Assembly: GCA_020047785.1 (NCBI GenBank)
Contig: JAIFNI010000103.1
Span: 1-44,628, forward strand
DNA: 44,628 bases
Reading direction: 5' to 3'
Origin: Clostridia bacterium
GTDB taxonomy: Bacteria; Bacillota; Clostridia; DSM-8532
The notes under the pieces were generated by a model that saw only the letters and a program-made list of their open reading frames with translations, did no database searches and had not been told where the DNA came from. The stretch's first letter is position 1; every line of letters begins with the position of its first letter. Shown here one piece after another: positions 1 to 8,867 of the stretch. The position numbers were made by a program, and so were the translations under genes.

Positions 1-52
1 TCCTTTTGCCTGTCGGCCGATAAAGTCCGAAATAGTAGGATGTAATGGCGGC

Positions 53-141
53 AATCCTTTACGGAATGCGGAAAGGGCGGTGACAATCCTTTCCAGGATG
101 AGGAAAGAACGGTGAGAATCCTTGCCGGAAGGGCTTTCCGG
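53..141. repeat. Three imperfect 32-bp tandem units (AATCCTT at 53, 85 and 117), each with a small hairpin
   Basis: AATCC recurs at exact 32-bp spacing; hairpins CCTTT(56-60)/AAAGG(72-76), CTTTCC(89-94)/GGAAAG(102-107), CCGGAA(125-130)/TTCCGG(136-141). Confidence 0.6.
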
Positions 142-289
142 GATGTATCATTGTTACGAATTGTATCTTATCATGCACCCTTTCACAAGAACGGCCACAG
201 TCGAATGAATCGGAGCGAACGCACGCCAATACACGGAAACGACCATGGAGCAAGGATTGCTGTCGAGGGTGACAGCCGGAGGAATGCTT

Positions 290-2860
290 ATGTACCGGAA
301 TCCGATCTGGAAAGGGGTTTCCTGGATAGGATGCCCAACCGAAGCCGTTGCCGATGGGAAGCATGACAGTGCACATGCCATCGAAGCTGTCTGTTTTCGT
401 CATGACTTTACACTGGCGGCAAATGCAGGCAGCAGCCTGCTGCTCTCCATCAGTGCATCCAGCCGATACCGGCTCTGGGTGAACGGTACAGCGGTCATCT
501 CCGGTCCCTGCAAAAGCGGGCGATGGGAGAAACATTATGAAACGGTGGATGTTTCGAGCCTGCTGCGTGAGGGGTCCAATGTGCTGGCTGTGAAGGTTCT
601 GGCGTTTCCCCCATATGAAGCGCAGTCCGGGGATATGTGCGCACCCTTCTGGTTCATGGGGAATGCCGCAGGTCCGGCCCTTGTCGTGCAGGGTATCTGC
701 CTGGATGAAACCGGTCGTATCCTGGCAGAGATTACCACGGGAAAAACCGGCTGGTCGGTCCTTCGGGATGCGTCCATGGGTTGGCGCATGCAATATATGT
801 CCTTCTGGATGGGCGCCATGGAAGCGGTGGACCTGGAGTCGGCGCCGGATGGCTGGCAATTGCCGGTAGACAGATTGCATGCGTCTGGAACGGGACGTGA
901 ATTTCCCTGGCTGGATGCGGAGACGCGCTGGGCCGTGGAGCCGAACGGATTTGGCGAGATCATGCCGTTCCCGCTGACCGAACGTCCTATTCCGCTTCCC
1001 TATGAAACTACAAGGCAGTTCGAACGTGAAATGACCATCCGAAAAGAGGATTTGACGGCTTTCTCCTTCGGTTCCTCCGCTTTTTCCTTCGGTTCATCGG
1101 CATTCTCCGATGGTTCATCGGCATTCTCCGATGGTTCATCGGCATTCTCCAATGGTTCATCAGCGTTCCTCGACGGCGCATCAGCGTTCTCCAACGGTCT
1201 GACTGCAGGACAAGTTGTTCTGCCTGCCGGTGCGCACGTTGCAGCCGAGTTGGATGCCGGAGAACTGACGACGGCATTTCTTTCGCTTCCGCTGGCCGGC
1301 GGCAAAGGCAGCAGGATTGTCCTGACATATGCGGAAAGCTATTCCGTTGAAGCCATCGGTTCCGGAACCCGGCTGGTCAAAGCGCGTCGCGATGATGCTG
1401 TAAATGGACGAATTGCCGGAAACCGGGATGAGGTGATTGCCTCGGGGCGTGACCAGGTCTACGAACCCTTCCTGTTCCGGACCTTCCGTTTTCTGCGGAT
1501 GGAAGTGCAGGTGGGAGAGGAACCGCTGACCTTGTCCCTGCCGACCTTGCGGGAAACCGGTTATCCGCTGGAGGTGAAATCCTCCATATCCGCATCCGCA
1601 GACTGGATGGCGCCGATCTGGGACATGAGTGTGCGCACCCTGCGCCGCTGCATGCATGAAACCTACATGGACTGTCCTTACTACGAACAACTCCAGTACA
1701 CGATGGATACCCGGCTGCAGATGCTCTACACCTATGCGGTTTCCGGAGACGACCGGCTGGCCAGGAAGGCGATTTATGACTTTCATGCCTCGCTCCTGCC
1801 GGAGGGAATCCTGCAGTCCCGATATCCCAGCGACCTGCCTCAGGTGATTCCGGGATTCGCTCTGTACTGGGTTTTCATGCTGGAGGAGCACTGGTGGGAG
1901 ACCGGTTCCGTTTCGGAATTCCGCCGATATCGACCGACCGTGGATGCCGTACTGGACTGGTTCGATCGGAAAATTGGCCCGGAGGGTCTGATCGTGGACG
2001 TCGGACACTGGGATTTCGCCGACTGGGTGCCGGAATGGGACAAACGGGCAGGTGTGCCGTTCGCCGTGGATCAGGGACCTTCGACCATCCATAACCTGGT
2101 CTATGCGGCGGCACTTCGATCGGCAGCCTGCATGATGCGGGAATCGGGACGCGACGGAGTTGCCATGGAGTATGGGGAAAGAGCGGACCGAATCCTGGAA
2201 GCCATCGACCGTCTGTGCTGGTGCGAGGAGGAAAGTCTGTTCGGGGAAGGCCCCGGTCTTCGCGATTTCAGCCAGCATGCGCAGGTTTGGGCGGTCCTGA
2301 GCGGACTGGCTGATGGAGAACGGGCCAAAAGGGTCATGAGGGAAGCGCTTCACAGACCCGGCCTCTACCAATGCACATTTCCCTGGATGTTCACTTTGTT
2401 CCGTGCGCTGGAGAAAGCGGACCTGTACGAGGAAACCGATGTACTGTGGGATATGTGGCGGGGATTGCCTGCCATGGCGTTGACCACCATTCCCGAGATC
2501 CCGGTGAACACCCGGAGCGATTGCCATGCCTGGGGTGCGCTTCCGCTCTGGGAGTTTCCGCGAAAAGTGCTTGGGGTTCAACCGGCTGTTCCGGGCTGGC
2601 GTACCATTCTTATCGAGCCGAAAGCGCTTTTCCTGCCGGATGCGTCCGGGGAAGCCATCACGCCGCACGGACCGGTCTTCGTTTCCTGGAAGCTTTCCGA
2701 TGAAAAATTTACTCTAGAGTGCCGCCTGCCGGAAGGAATTCCGGCTGATATCCGGTTGCCGGACGGGTCCGTGCATGCAGTTGCGCCGGATGCGGCAAGA
2801 ATAGTCTCCCTGCAATGTGCGTTGCATGCCGGTAAAGATTGTTGTAGGCTAAGGTTGTGA
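290..2860 (+). CDS. Family 78 glycoside hydrolase-like (alpha-L-rhamnosidase-like) protein
   Basis: ORF track; MDCPYYEQLQYTMDTRLQ motif and (alpha/alpha)-barrel-like region typical of GH78-type proteins; SD-like GGAGGA before ATG 284/290. Confidence 0.75.
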   Translation: MYRNPIWKGVSWIGCPTEAVADGKHDSAHAIEAVCFRHDFTLAANAGSSLLLSISASSRYRLWVNGTAVISGPCKSGRWEKHYETVDVSSLLREGSNVLAVKVLAFPPYEAQSGDMCAPFWFMGNAAGPALVVQGICLDETGRILAEITTGKTGWSVLRDASMGWRMQYMSFWMGAMEAVDLESAPDGWQLPVDRLHASGTGREFPWLDAETRWAVEPNGFGEIMPFPLTERPIPLPYETTRQFEREMTIRKEDLTAFSFGSSAFSFGSSAFSDGSSAFSDGSSAFSNGSSAFLDGASAFSNGLTAGQVVLPAGAHVAAELDAGELTTAFLSLPLAGGKGSRIVLTYAESYSVEAIGSGTRLVKARRDDAVNGRIAGNRDEVIASGRDQVYEPFLFRTFRFLRMEVQVGEEPLTLSLPTLRETGYPLEVKSSISASADWMAPIWDMSVRTLRRCMHETYMDCPYYEQLQYTMDTRLQMLYTYAVSGDDRLARKAIYDFHASLLPEGILQSRYPSDLPQVIPGFALYWVFMLEEHWWETGSVSEFRRYRPTVDAVLDWFDRKIGPEGLIVDVGHWDFADWVPEWDKRAGVPFAVDQGPSTIHNLVYAAALRSAACMMRESGRDGVAMEYGERADRILEAIDRLCWCEEESLFGEGPGLRDFSQHAQVWAVLSGLADGERAKRVMREALHRPGLYQCTFPWMFTLFRALEKADLYEETDVLWDMWRGLPAMALTTIPEIPVNTRSDCHAWGALPLWEFPRKVLGVQPAVPGWRTILIEPKALFLPDASGEAITPHGPVFVSWKLSDEKFTLECRLPEGIPADIRLPDGSVHAVAPDAARIVSLQCALHAGKDCCRLRL
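1058..1204 (+). repeat. 21-bp x 7 in-frame tandem repeat (heptapeptide AFS[FDN]GSS)
   Basis: Direct reading of the ORF: AFSFGSS AFSFGSS AFSDGSS AFSDGSS AFSNGSS AFLDGAS AFSNGLT. Confidence 0.9.
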
Positions 2861-2990
2861 GTTCGGTGCATATATGGGTAACATGCTGACATGGAACCGG
2901 CGATCGACGCGGAGAATGTGGAAATTGGCATCCTGGTTCCGCCTGTAATGTCCGCGGTCATTTGCCGGAACTGCAAGAGGAGGTATTGCC

Positions 2991-5279
2991 ATGCAGGCAC
3001 ACCGTACGAAAAGGACTGCGCCCGTACCGGAGTCGAACATGCAGGATGGGCCTGCTCCCCGGGCGGAAGCGATGCCCAACAGCCTGATGCTGAAGAACCT
3101 GCAGGGAGCGGAGCATCTCGACCCTGCCAGAGGGACCGGCAGACAGCTGCCTGATTCCCTGAAGGAAAGGCTGAACGCGCATTTCGGCCATGATGTCGGC
3201 AATGTTTCCTTTCTGGAGTCGCAGGATGTGTCGGATGCAGGCATGAAGGCCTACACATCCGGCAGCGTCGTCAAATTCGCGCCAGGCAGCTTTCAGCCGG
3301 AATCGCCTGCAGGGCAGCGCGTCATCGCGCATGAGCTGGCACATGTGGAGCAGCAGGCATCAGGACGGGTATCTCCGAATCTGCACGGTGGCCTGAATTA
3401 TGATCCGGCACTGGAAAGCCAGGCGGACCTGCGCGGAAATGCCTTTCAGAACAGTACGGCCGTTCACGCGCCATTGCAGGCGGAAACCGCACCGCTGACC
3501 CCGATGCCCGTGATGGGCATGGAATCGGCGCCGGTGCAGGGGTGGGGTGCCGGTGGCTGGATGTCCAGGCTCATCGGCAAGACGAAAATCAAGGAGGGTG
3601 AACATGAGGCTCTGACCCGCCTCGCATCGGAACAGGCGGACTCGAAGACGGGGAACAAGCCGTTTCAGAGCAAGAAGGCGCAGAAGGACCTGCGTTTCGG
3701 TTCGCGATTCAACGATGTATACAATTCCGGCAGCGGCATCGGAGGCAGCATCGGCTTCGGGGCGAAGTACACGCTGCATTCCGACGAATTCATCAATCAG
3801 TCCCATCACGGCGACATGCAGTTTCTCCATTCGATGAGCAACAAGGAATCGGCAAAGGTCAACAAGGAGAAATCGAAGCGATGGGCGGAATTCGCAATCG
3901 ATACACATCGGAACGAACACAAGGACGGTAAGAGTTTTCAGTCGCAGAACATGCTTGATTATACCCTTGGCTCGGATGATACGTTTCAGGACATGATGCT
4001 GTCCACCATGGTTGACAAATCAGACATGAAAAAGATTGAGAAGGAGACCGCCTGGCTCAAGAAGCGTGATCCGAAGATGGATGAACGCGCCAAGCGACGC
4101 GAACTGATGCGGTCCCGACTTACCGATCTGGATCCGGAAGAGGAAGCCAAGTATCAGAAGTATGTCGACAAAGGGAAGGGTGAAAAGGCGGAGAAGTACA
4201 AGCAGAAGCAGATCGACTCCCATCGGTCGAAATATGCGAAGGGTTCGATCGCGGAGTTCTTCCAGGGTGGCGACAAGAAGCGGGATGCCGGCACCGTCGC
4301 CACAGGCAGCCTCTCCCACATGCTCGAGGACAGCGTCGCGGGGTCGCACGGCCAGCGCATCTTCAACACAAAGACGGCCCGGCGCACGGACAAGGAGAAT
4401 GCCGACATCGACGTGTCCGATGAAGCGCAGGTGCTTGGCACCCTTTCTCCGGTCATGCTGCATGCCGACTACGGGGAACAGGATGAAAAGCGGCATGGCC
4501 TGGCGGATTTTCTGGACATGGAAGGGGAAGGGAAATTTTCCCGCCAGACGAAGGACGCCGATCTGCAGAAAGCCATCAACCGTTCGGAAGGTTCCCGTCA
4601 GGGCCAGCTGCTTGCCGGCCACATGATGCACTCACTGGCGACCGGCAAGGACAAGAAGTCGATGCTTGATTTTGTGGACAAGGCCCTCTCTGTGGATGAG
4701 AATGCCCTGCTGCTGCAGGAAATCCAGCAGGCGAAAGAAGCGAAGGATCCCGAACGGATCGCGCAGCTGATGGAGAAGGCCAAGGATACCGATCTGGCCG
4801 GACTGAACCTGGCGGACCTCGACATCGGCACGACGAAGAGCGGTCGGCAGTATCAGAAAGGGTCCCTGTACGAAGCGGAGAAGACCCACGAGGATGCGGA
4901 AACGAAAAAGGCGAAGACGAGGAAGCACTGGTACAGCCTGCGGAAGACGGACAGCCGCCCGAAGGAGGAGCAGGAAGGCAACAAGCAGCTCGCCGGCGCC
5001 TCGGACAGCTACGAGAAGATGCTGGCGGGACAGGAGCGCGGCAACAAGGCCTATACGTCGGAAGTCAAGCTGCAGCAGTATGCCGACCAGCTGTCTGCCC
5101 TCGAGGAGGCGAACCGCGTCGCGAAGAGCGATGAGACGCGTGTCAGGGTCCGCCAGCACATGACGGAGATTCTTCTGAACGTTTCGGGCATGAAGCAGGA
5201 CGAACGCGTGAAGGACAAGGCTGGAGAAATGCTCAAACGAATCAAGGATTCGATCAACGGAACAGGCAAGCTGAAGTGA
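2991..5279 (+). CDS. DUF4157-domain (eCIS-associated) putative cargo/effector protein
   Basis: GRQLPDSLKERLNAHFGHDVGNVSF...VIAHELAHVEQQASG matches the DUF4157 pattern with HExxH; C-terminal half has HHGDMQFLHSM, SLSHMLEDSVAGSHGQR and YGEQDEKRHGLAD; good RBS (gaggagg). Confidence 0.88.
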   Translation: MQAHRTKRTAPVPESNMQDGPAPRAEAMPNSLMLKNLQGAEHLDPARGTGRQLPDSLKERLNAHFGHDVGNVSFLESQDVSDAGMKAYTSGSVVKFAPGSFQPESPAGQRVIAHELAHVEQQASGRVSPNLHGGLNYDPALESQADLRGNAFQNSTAVHAPLQAETAPLTPMPVMGMESAPVQGWGAGGWMSRLIGKTKIKEGEHEALTRLASEQADSKTGNKPFQSKKAQKDLRFGSRFNDVYNSGSGIGGSIGFGAKYTLHSDEFINQSHHGDMQFLHSMSNKESAKVNKEKSKRWAEFAIDTHRNEHKDGKSFQSQNMLDYTLGSDDTFQDMMLSTMVDKSDMKKIEKETAWLKKRDPKMDERAKRRELMRSRLTDLDPEEEAKYQKYVDKGKGEKAEKYKQKQIDSHRSKYAKGSIAEFFQGGDKKRDAGTVATGSLSHMLEDSVAGSHGQRIFNTKTARRTDKENADIDVSDEAQVLGTLSPVMLHADYGEQDEKRHGLADFLDMEGEGKFSRQTKDADLQKAINRSEGSRQGQLLAGHMMHSLATGKDKKSMLDFVDKALSVDENALLLQEIQQAKEAKDPERIAQLMEKAKDTDLAGLNLADLDIGTTKSGRQYQKGSLYEAEKTHEDAETKKAKTRKHWYSLRKTDSRPKEEQEGNKQLAGASDSYEKMLAGQERGNKAYTSEVKLQQYADQLSALEEANRVAKSDETRVRVRQHMTEILLNVSGMKQDERVKDKAGEMLKRIKDSINGTGKLK

Positions 5280-5376
5280 GTGCATGGCTGAAGTGAGGAC
5301 CGGCAGTCTGGAGTGGGTACAGGCAGCCTGAAGTGATGTGGTTCAGACAGTCTGAAGTGGGTGCAGGCATGCTGAA
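5265..5376 (+). repeat. About 6 degenerate ~21-bp repeats (GGCAGYCTGAAGTGGGTRCA-like) starting at the stop codon of the DUF4157 ORF
   Basis: Visual alignment: ggcaagctgaagtgagtgca / tggctgaagtgaggacc / ggcagtctggagtgggtaca / ggcagcctgaagtgatgtgg / cagacagtctgaagtgggtgca / ggcatgctgaag. Confidence 0.7.
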
Positions 5377-5396
5377 GAATGTTCTGGAGGACATGC

Positions 5397-5852
5397 GTGA
5401 AAAACCGTGAAGACCAGTTTCAGACCCGGGAGCCGGAAATCGCGCGTCAGCCGCAGGGCAGCCGTACTTCTTCGGGCAGGTCTGCCCGAACACCGGAAAC
5501 CTCGGCGTCACACCTTGCCGCGCTGCTGGATGGTCTGGTTCCACGGGTTGACGGTACCCGCCTCAGGGAAGGGTTATCCCGCATCGGCAACCAGACCATC
5601 CTAAGCATACAGGAGAGAAGAGCCCGGGAAGCGGACGGTTTTGCCCGTTTCGCCGGAGATCCGGAAGCCAGTCCGGAAGAAACGGGTTCTGTGTGCAGGT
5701 ATCTGTGTGCAGGTGCAGGATATGCGGAAAACACCATCGAAGGAATGCCTGAATCGCAGGATGCGGGTGTTCTGCCTTCGATGGGCGGGAGCGCCGGTCA
5801 ACTGCGTCCGGTCCTCCTCGCCCCGCTGTTCGGCCCGGAGGCATTGTCATGA
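5397..5852 (+). CDS. Small hypothetical protein, eCIS-linked; contains RIGNQTILSIQERR segment
   Basis: ORF 5379..5852; GTG start at 5397 preceded by ctggagg; stop overlaps next ATG (ATGA). Confidence 0.55.
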   Translation: MKNREDQFQTREPEIARQPQGSRTSSGRSARTPETSASHLAALLDGLVPRVDGTRLREGLSRIGNQTILSIQERRAREADGFARFAGDPEASPEETGSVCRYLCAGAGYAENTIEGMPESQDAGVLPSMGGSAGQLRPVLLAPLFGPEALS

Positions 5853-6355
5853 CGGATGAACGACTGGCTGAAGACCGGCTGAAGGAAGACTTCCTGAAGG
5901 AAGACTGCCTGAAGGAAGAACACCGGATGGACGACCGCCTCGACCCTGTGCGGAGGCTGCTCGACCGGGAAGGGTGGCAGTATGCCGAAGGAGACAAGTC
6001 GCTGCTGTTCACTGCGCTTCATGGTGGGAAAAAATGGAACATGGCCGTCTCGCCCTTCGGAGAAGCGGGGATCTGCTTTTTCTGTGCATATCCCTGGAAA
6101 GTGGATTCCGGACGAGAATCCGAAGTTCTTCGCAAGCTCAACAAGACGAATCTCCTGCTTCGAAGGGGATGCCTGATGTATGAGCCGGAAATGGAACAGG
6201 TGGTTTTCCGATGCGGCGAGCAGATTTCAGATGTCTATGTCTGCATGTCGCAGCTTCGGGAAACGCTGATGACCTGTGTTGCTGTGTTTGCTGCACATTG
6301 GGATGGCATCGGCCGGCTGCTGCAGCCAAGCAGCTGTGGTCCCGGTCTTCACTGA
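5849..6355 (+). CDS. YbjN / type III secretion chaperone-like protein
   Basis: DPVRRLLDREGWQYAEGDKSLLFTALHGGKKWNMAVSPFGEAGICFFCAYPWKV... has the YbjN-like strand/helix pattern; ATGA overlap with upstream ORF. Confidence 0.5.
   Translation: MTDERLAEDRLKEDFLKEDCLKEEHRMDDRLDPVRRLLDREGWQYAEGDKSLLFTALHGGKKWNMAVSPFGEAGICFFCAYPWKVDSGRESEVLRKLNKTNLLLRRGCLMYEPEMEQVVFRCGEQISDVYVCMSQLRETLMTCVAVFAAHWDGIGRLLQPSSCGPGLH
5879..5923 (+). repeat. 15-bp x 3 tandem repeat (LKED[FC], LKEEH) at the 5' end of the YbjN-like ORF
   Basis: ctgaaggaagacttc / ctgaaggaagactgc / ctgaaggaagaacac. Confidence 0.85.
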
Positions 6356-6405
6356 AAAACGGGCGCTGATTGCCGTGAAGCCACACGAAAGCAGAGGAGG
6401 CAGCC

Positions 6406-8610
6406 TTGATGACGGACAGCGGGATGCATGCCCCGGAACCCTATGCCGACCAGTGGTCGCTGCTCGATGATTTCATGCTGGTGCTGAATCTCCGGCTGTA
6501 CTGCCTGTACAAATACCATAGCTGGGTGGGGCTGGAGAACAACCTCCAGAATATGATGGGACTGGCTGTTTCGCGCACGGAATTCGAGATGAATCTGGCA
6601 CGCGCTTCAGATGCAATCGCCCGCATCCATCTGAGCGGAGAGGAACACGCGGATCTCGAAATACTGGATTCGGTGTTTCGTGCCCGTATGGCAGCGACTG
6701 CCACTGCACAGGGAACCGAAGAGCTTCCCGTTCTGCGTCTTGTCCGTCGCCTCTTGCTGGATGGATTCGAGACCGATTGCCTGCTGCTGGCCTTTGCCGT
6801 ACAGATGGAACGACGGTATGAGAAGATATTCGCCTATCTTCAGGATGACATCACCCGCAGGTGGCCTCAGGCTGAAATCGCCATCCGGCTCTTTGCGCGG
6901 TCCGGAGAGCGCATTGCGGACTATATCCGTTATTTCGCCCCTTCTGGTGTCCTGTCGCGGTATATCCTCACGGGAGGAAACGGTACGGATCAGCCGTTCA
7001 GCATGCCGCTGGTGCTGCGGCAGCGTCTGATTGATGAACTGACCGGAAATGCCGCGGAGATTCCGCAGGGATTCATGGACCTTTCCAAACCGGCAGATCC
7101 GCTTGATCCGCTCATCGGGGCGGATTTCCCGATGAAATGCATCGATGCCCTGCTGCCGGAAGCCGCAGATCGCCGGTTGGCCGCATCGGAACACATGCTT
7201 CTTTTTCTTGTGGGTGGCAAAGGAAGCGGACGAAAGCATCTGATTCGTCATGCCGCGTGCCGTCGCGACCGGTCCTGCCTGTTTGTGGATGTGCGCGAAT
7301 TTCTGGACATGCCGGGGTCCATCGAAGAAAAACTCGGCGAGGTGGTGCTGGAAACGCTGCTGCGCGGCAGTCTGCTGTGCTTTTCAGAATTCGATGCGCT
7401 TCTTGAGGAAACACGTCTGCGTGACCTTCACCTGTTCGTCCAGGCGCTCTCCCAGACAGCGGCCGCACTGCCGGAAACAGTCTTCATGACCTCGGCCCGG
7501 GCGTGGAAGGACACACATCTGCCGAAAGCCATCGTCAAGGCCGACATCACGCTGGAGGCGCCCGATGAGGAGGAACGGTTGATCTTCTGGGAATCCTTCC
7601 TGGCGGGTGTACTTCTCGAACCGGACCTTCTGCTGGCGGAACTGGCGTCGAAGTTCAAGTTCACCCCCGGTCAGATCCGCCATGCGGTTCATGAAGCCGT
7701 CGGCCTGATCGGCGCGCGGGGCATCCGGGCACTTGACGCCCACACCATGCACCGCAGCTGCTATGCGCAGGTGGTGATGCGGCTTGATGCGCTGGCAAGC
7801 CTTGTGCGGCCCGCGCATGACTGGGGTGATCTCGTACTGCCCGACGACCAGGTCGCCCTGCTCCGGGAGGCCTGCGACCATGTACGGCATCGGCACATCG
7901 TATACCGGCAATGGGGGTTCGACCGGAAGATTTCCTATGGCAAAGGGCTTTCCCTGCTGTTTTCCGGCCCGCCCGGCACCGGCAAGACGATGGCTGCACA
8001 GGTCATTGCGAACCAGCTTCATATGGAAATGTACAAGATACAGCTTTCACAGGTGGTGAGCAAGTATATCGGGGAAACTGAAAAGAATCTCAAACTCGTC
8101 TTCGAGGAAGCCCGCAGCGCAAACTGCATTTTGTTTTTCGACGAAACGGATGCCCTCTTCGGCAAACGATCGGAAGTGAAGGATGCGCATGATCGTCATG
8201 CGAACATTGAAACGGCCTTCCTCCTGCAACAGATGGAGGAATACGACGGCGTCGTCATCATGGCCACGAACCTGCTTCAGAACATCGATTCGGCTTTCAT
8301 GCGGCGCATCAGCTTTGTGATAGGTTTTCCTTTTCCCGATGCGCCGACCCGAAGACTGCTGTGGGAGAAGATGCTGGAAGGCGGCGCGCCTGTCGCGCCG
8401 GATATTGATTTTGCATTCCTGTCCGGACAGTTCAGACTGGCCGGCGGCAACATCAAGAATATCGTGCTGCATGCCGCATTTCAGGCGGCGGCGGCAAACT
8501 CCCCCATCACCATGAAGCACCTGCTGGCCAGTACGGTGAACGAACAGCGCAAGAACAGTATCCTTGTGGCGCGCGAGGATCTGCGGGAATACGCCGATCT
8601 GGTTTTCTGA
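6406..8610 (+). CDS. AAA+ ATPase of eCIS (Afp15/Pvc15-like)
   Basis: Walker A GPPGTGKT, Walker B CILFFDETDALFGKRSEVKDAHDRHAN, sensor 1 MATNLLQNID, arginine-finger region AFMRRISFVIGFPFPD; RBS aggagg. Confidence 0.93.
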   Translation: MMTDSGMHAPEPYADQWSLLDDFMLVLNLRLYCLYKYHSWVGLENNLQNMMGLAVSRTEFEMNLARASDAIARIHLSGEEHADLEILDSVFRARMAATATAQGTEELPVLRLVRRLLLDGFETDCLLLAFAVQMERRYEKIFAYLQDDITRRWPQAEIAIRLFARSGERIADYIRYFAPSGVLSRYILTGGNGTDQPFSMPLVLRQRLIDELTGNAAEIPQGFMDLSKPADPLDPLIGADFPMKCIDALLPEAADRRLAASEHMLLFLVGGKGSGRKHLIRHAACRRDRSCLFVDVREFLDMPGSIEEKLGEVVLETLLRGSLLCFSEFDALLEETRLRDLHLFVQALSQTAAALPETVFMTSARAWKDTHLPKAIVKADITLEAPDEEERLIFWESFLAGVLLEPDLLLAELASKFKFTPGQIRHAVHEAVGLIGARGIRALDAHTMHRSCYAQVVMRLDALASLVRPAHDWGDLVLPDDQVALLREACDHVRHRHIVYRQWGFDRKISYGKGLSLLFSGPPGTGKTMAAQVIANQLHMEMYKIQLSQVVSKYIGETEKNLKLVFEEARSANCILFFDETDALFGKRSEVKDAHDRHANIETAFLLQQMEEYDGVVIMATNLLQNIDSAFMRRISFVIGFPFPDAPTRRLLWEKMLEGGAPVAPDIDFAFLSGQFRLAGGNIKNIVLHAAFQAAAANSPITMKHLLASTVNEQRKNSILVAREDLREYADLVF

Positions 8611-8725
8611 CGGGCTGCTGCCGAAGATGAATCAGACGGGTGAGGAAGGCTTGAAACGAATCCTTGCAGTCAACGGGTGTGTCATGAAAATGTAATAATC
8701 AGCCGAAGGAGTCCTTTATTTGCAA

Positions 8726-8749
8726 ATCCGCTTCAAAAGCGTTGCGGAT
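8726..8749. promoter_or_regulatory. Dyad ATCCGC-N12-GCGGAT overlapping the candidate -35 (possible operator)
   Basis: ATCCGC 8726-8731 and its reverse complement GCGGAT 8744-8749; nested CGCTT-CAA-AAGCG hairpin. Confidence 0.4.
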
Positions 8750-8770
8750 GCGCATTTAGAGGGATAAAAT
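8742..8770 (+). promoter_or_regulatory. Candidate sigma70/sigmaA promoter TTGCGG-N17-TAAAAT
   Basis: -35 TTGCGG 8742-8747, 17-nt spacer, -10 TAAAAT 8765-8770, in a ~257-bp intergenic gap before the structural genes. Confidence 0.5.
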
Positions 8771-8867
8771 CATGAAAGGCAGGGTTTCAACTCTTCCTCC
8801 GAAGGGAAAGTGACAATCGTAGCTGTTGTGCCGGATTCGCCGGTCCGATGGAAACGGGAGGAAACCG

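Noticed and set aside
1181-2668. Long minus-strand ORF (495 aa) and similar antisense ORFs (10839..12332, 19791..20822, 24086..25192, 41182..42390, 42668..43981)
   Set aside because: They lie opposite well-recognised + strand genes, have no recognisable domains or plausible RBS, and fit shadow ORFs of a GC-rich codon-biased genome.
8664-8697. TTGCAG ... TGTAAT as promoter in the ATPase-structural gap
   Set aside because: Spacer about 21 nt, too long; the TTGCGG-N17-TAAAAT pair is better.
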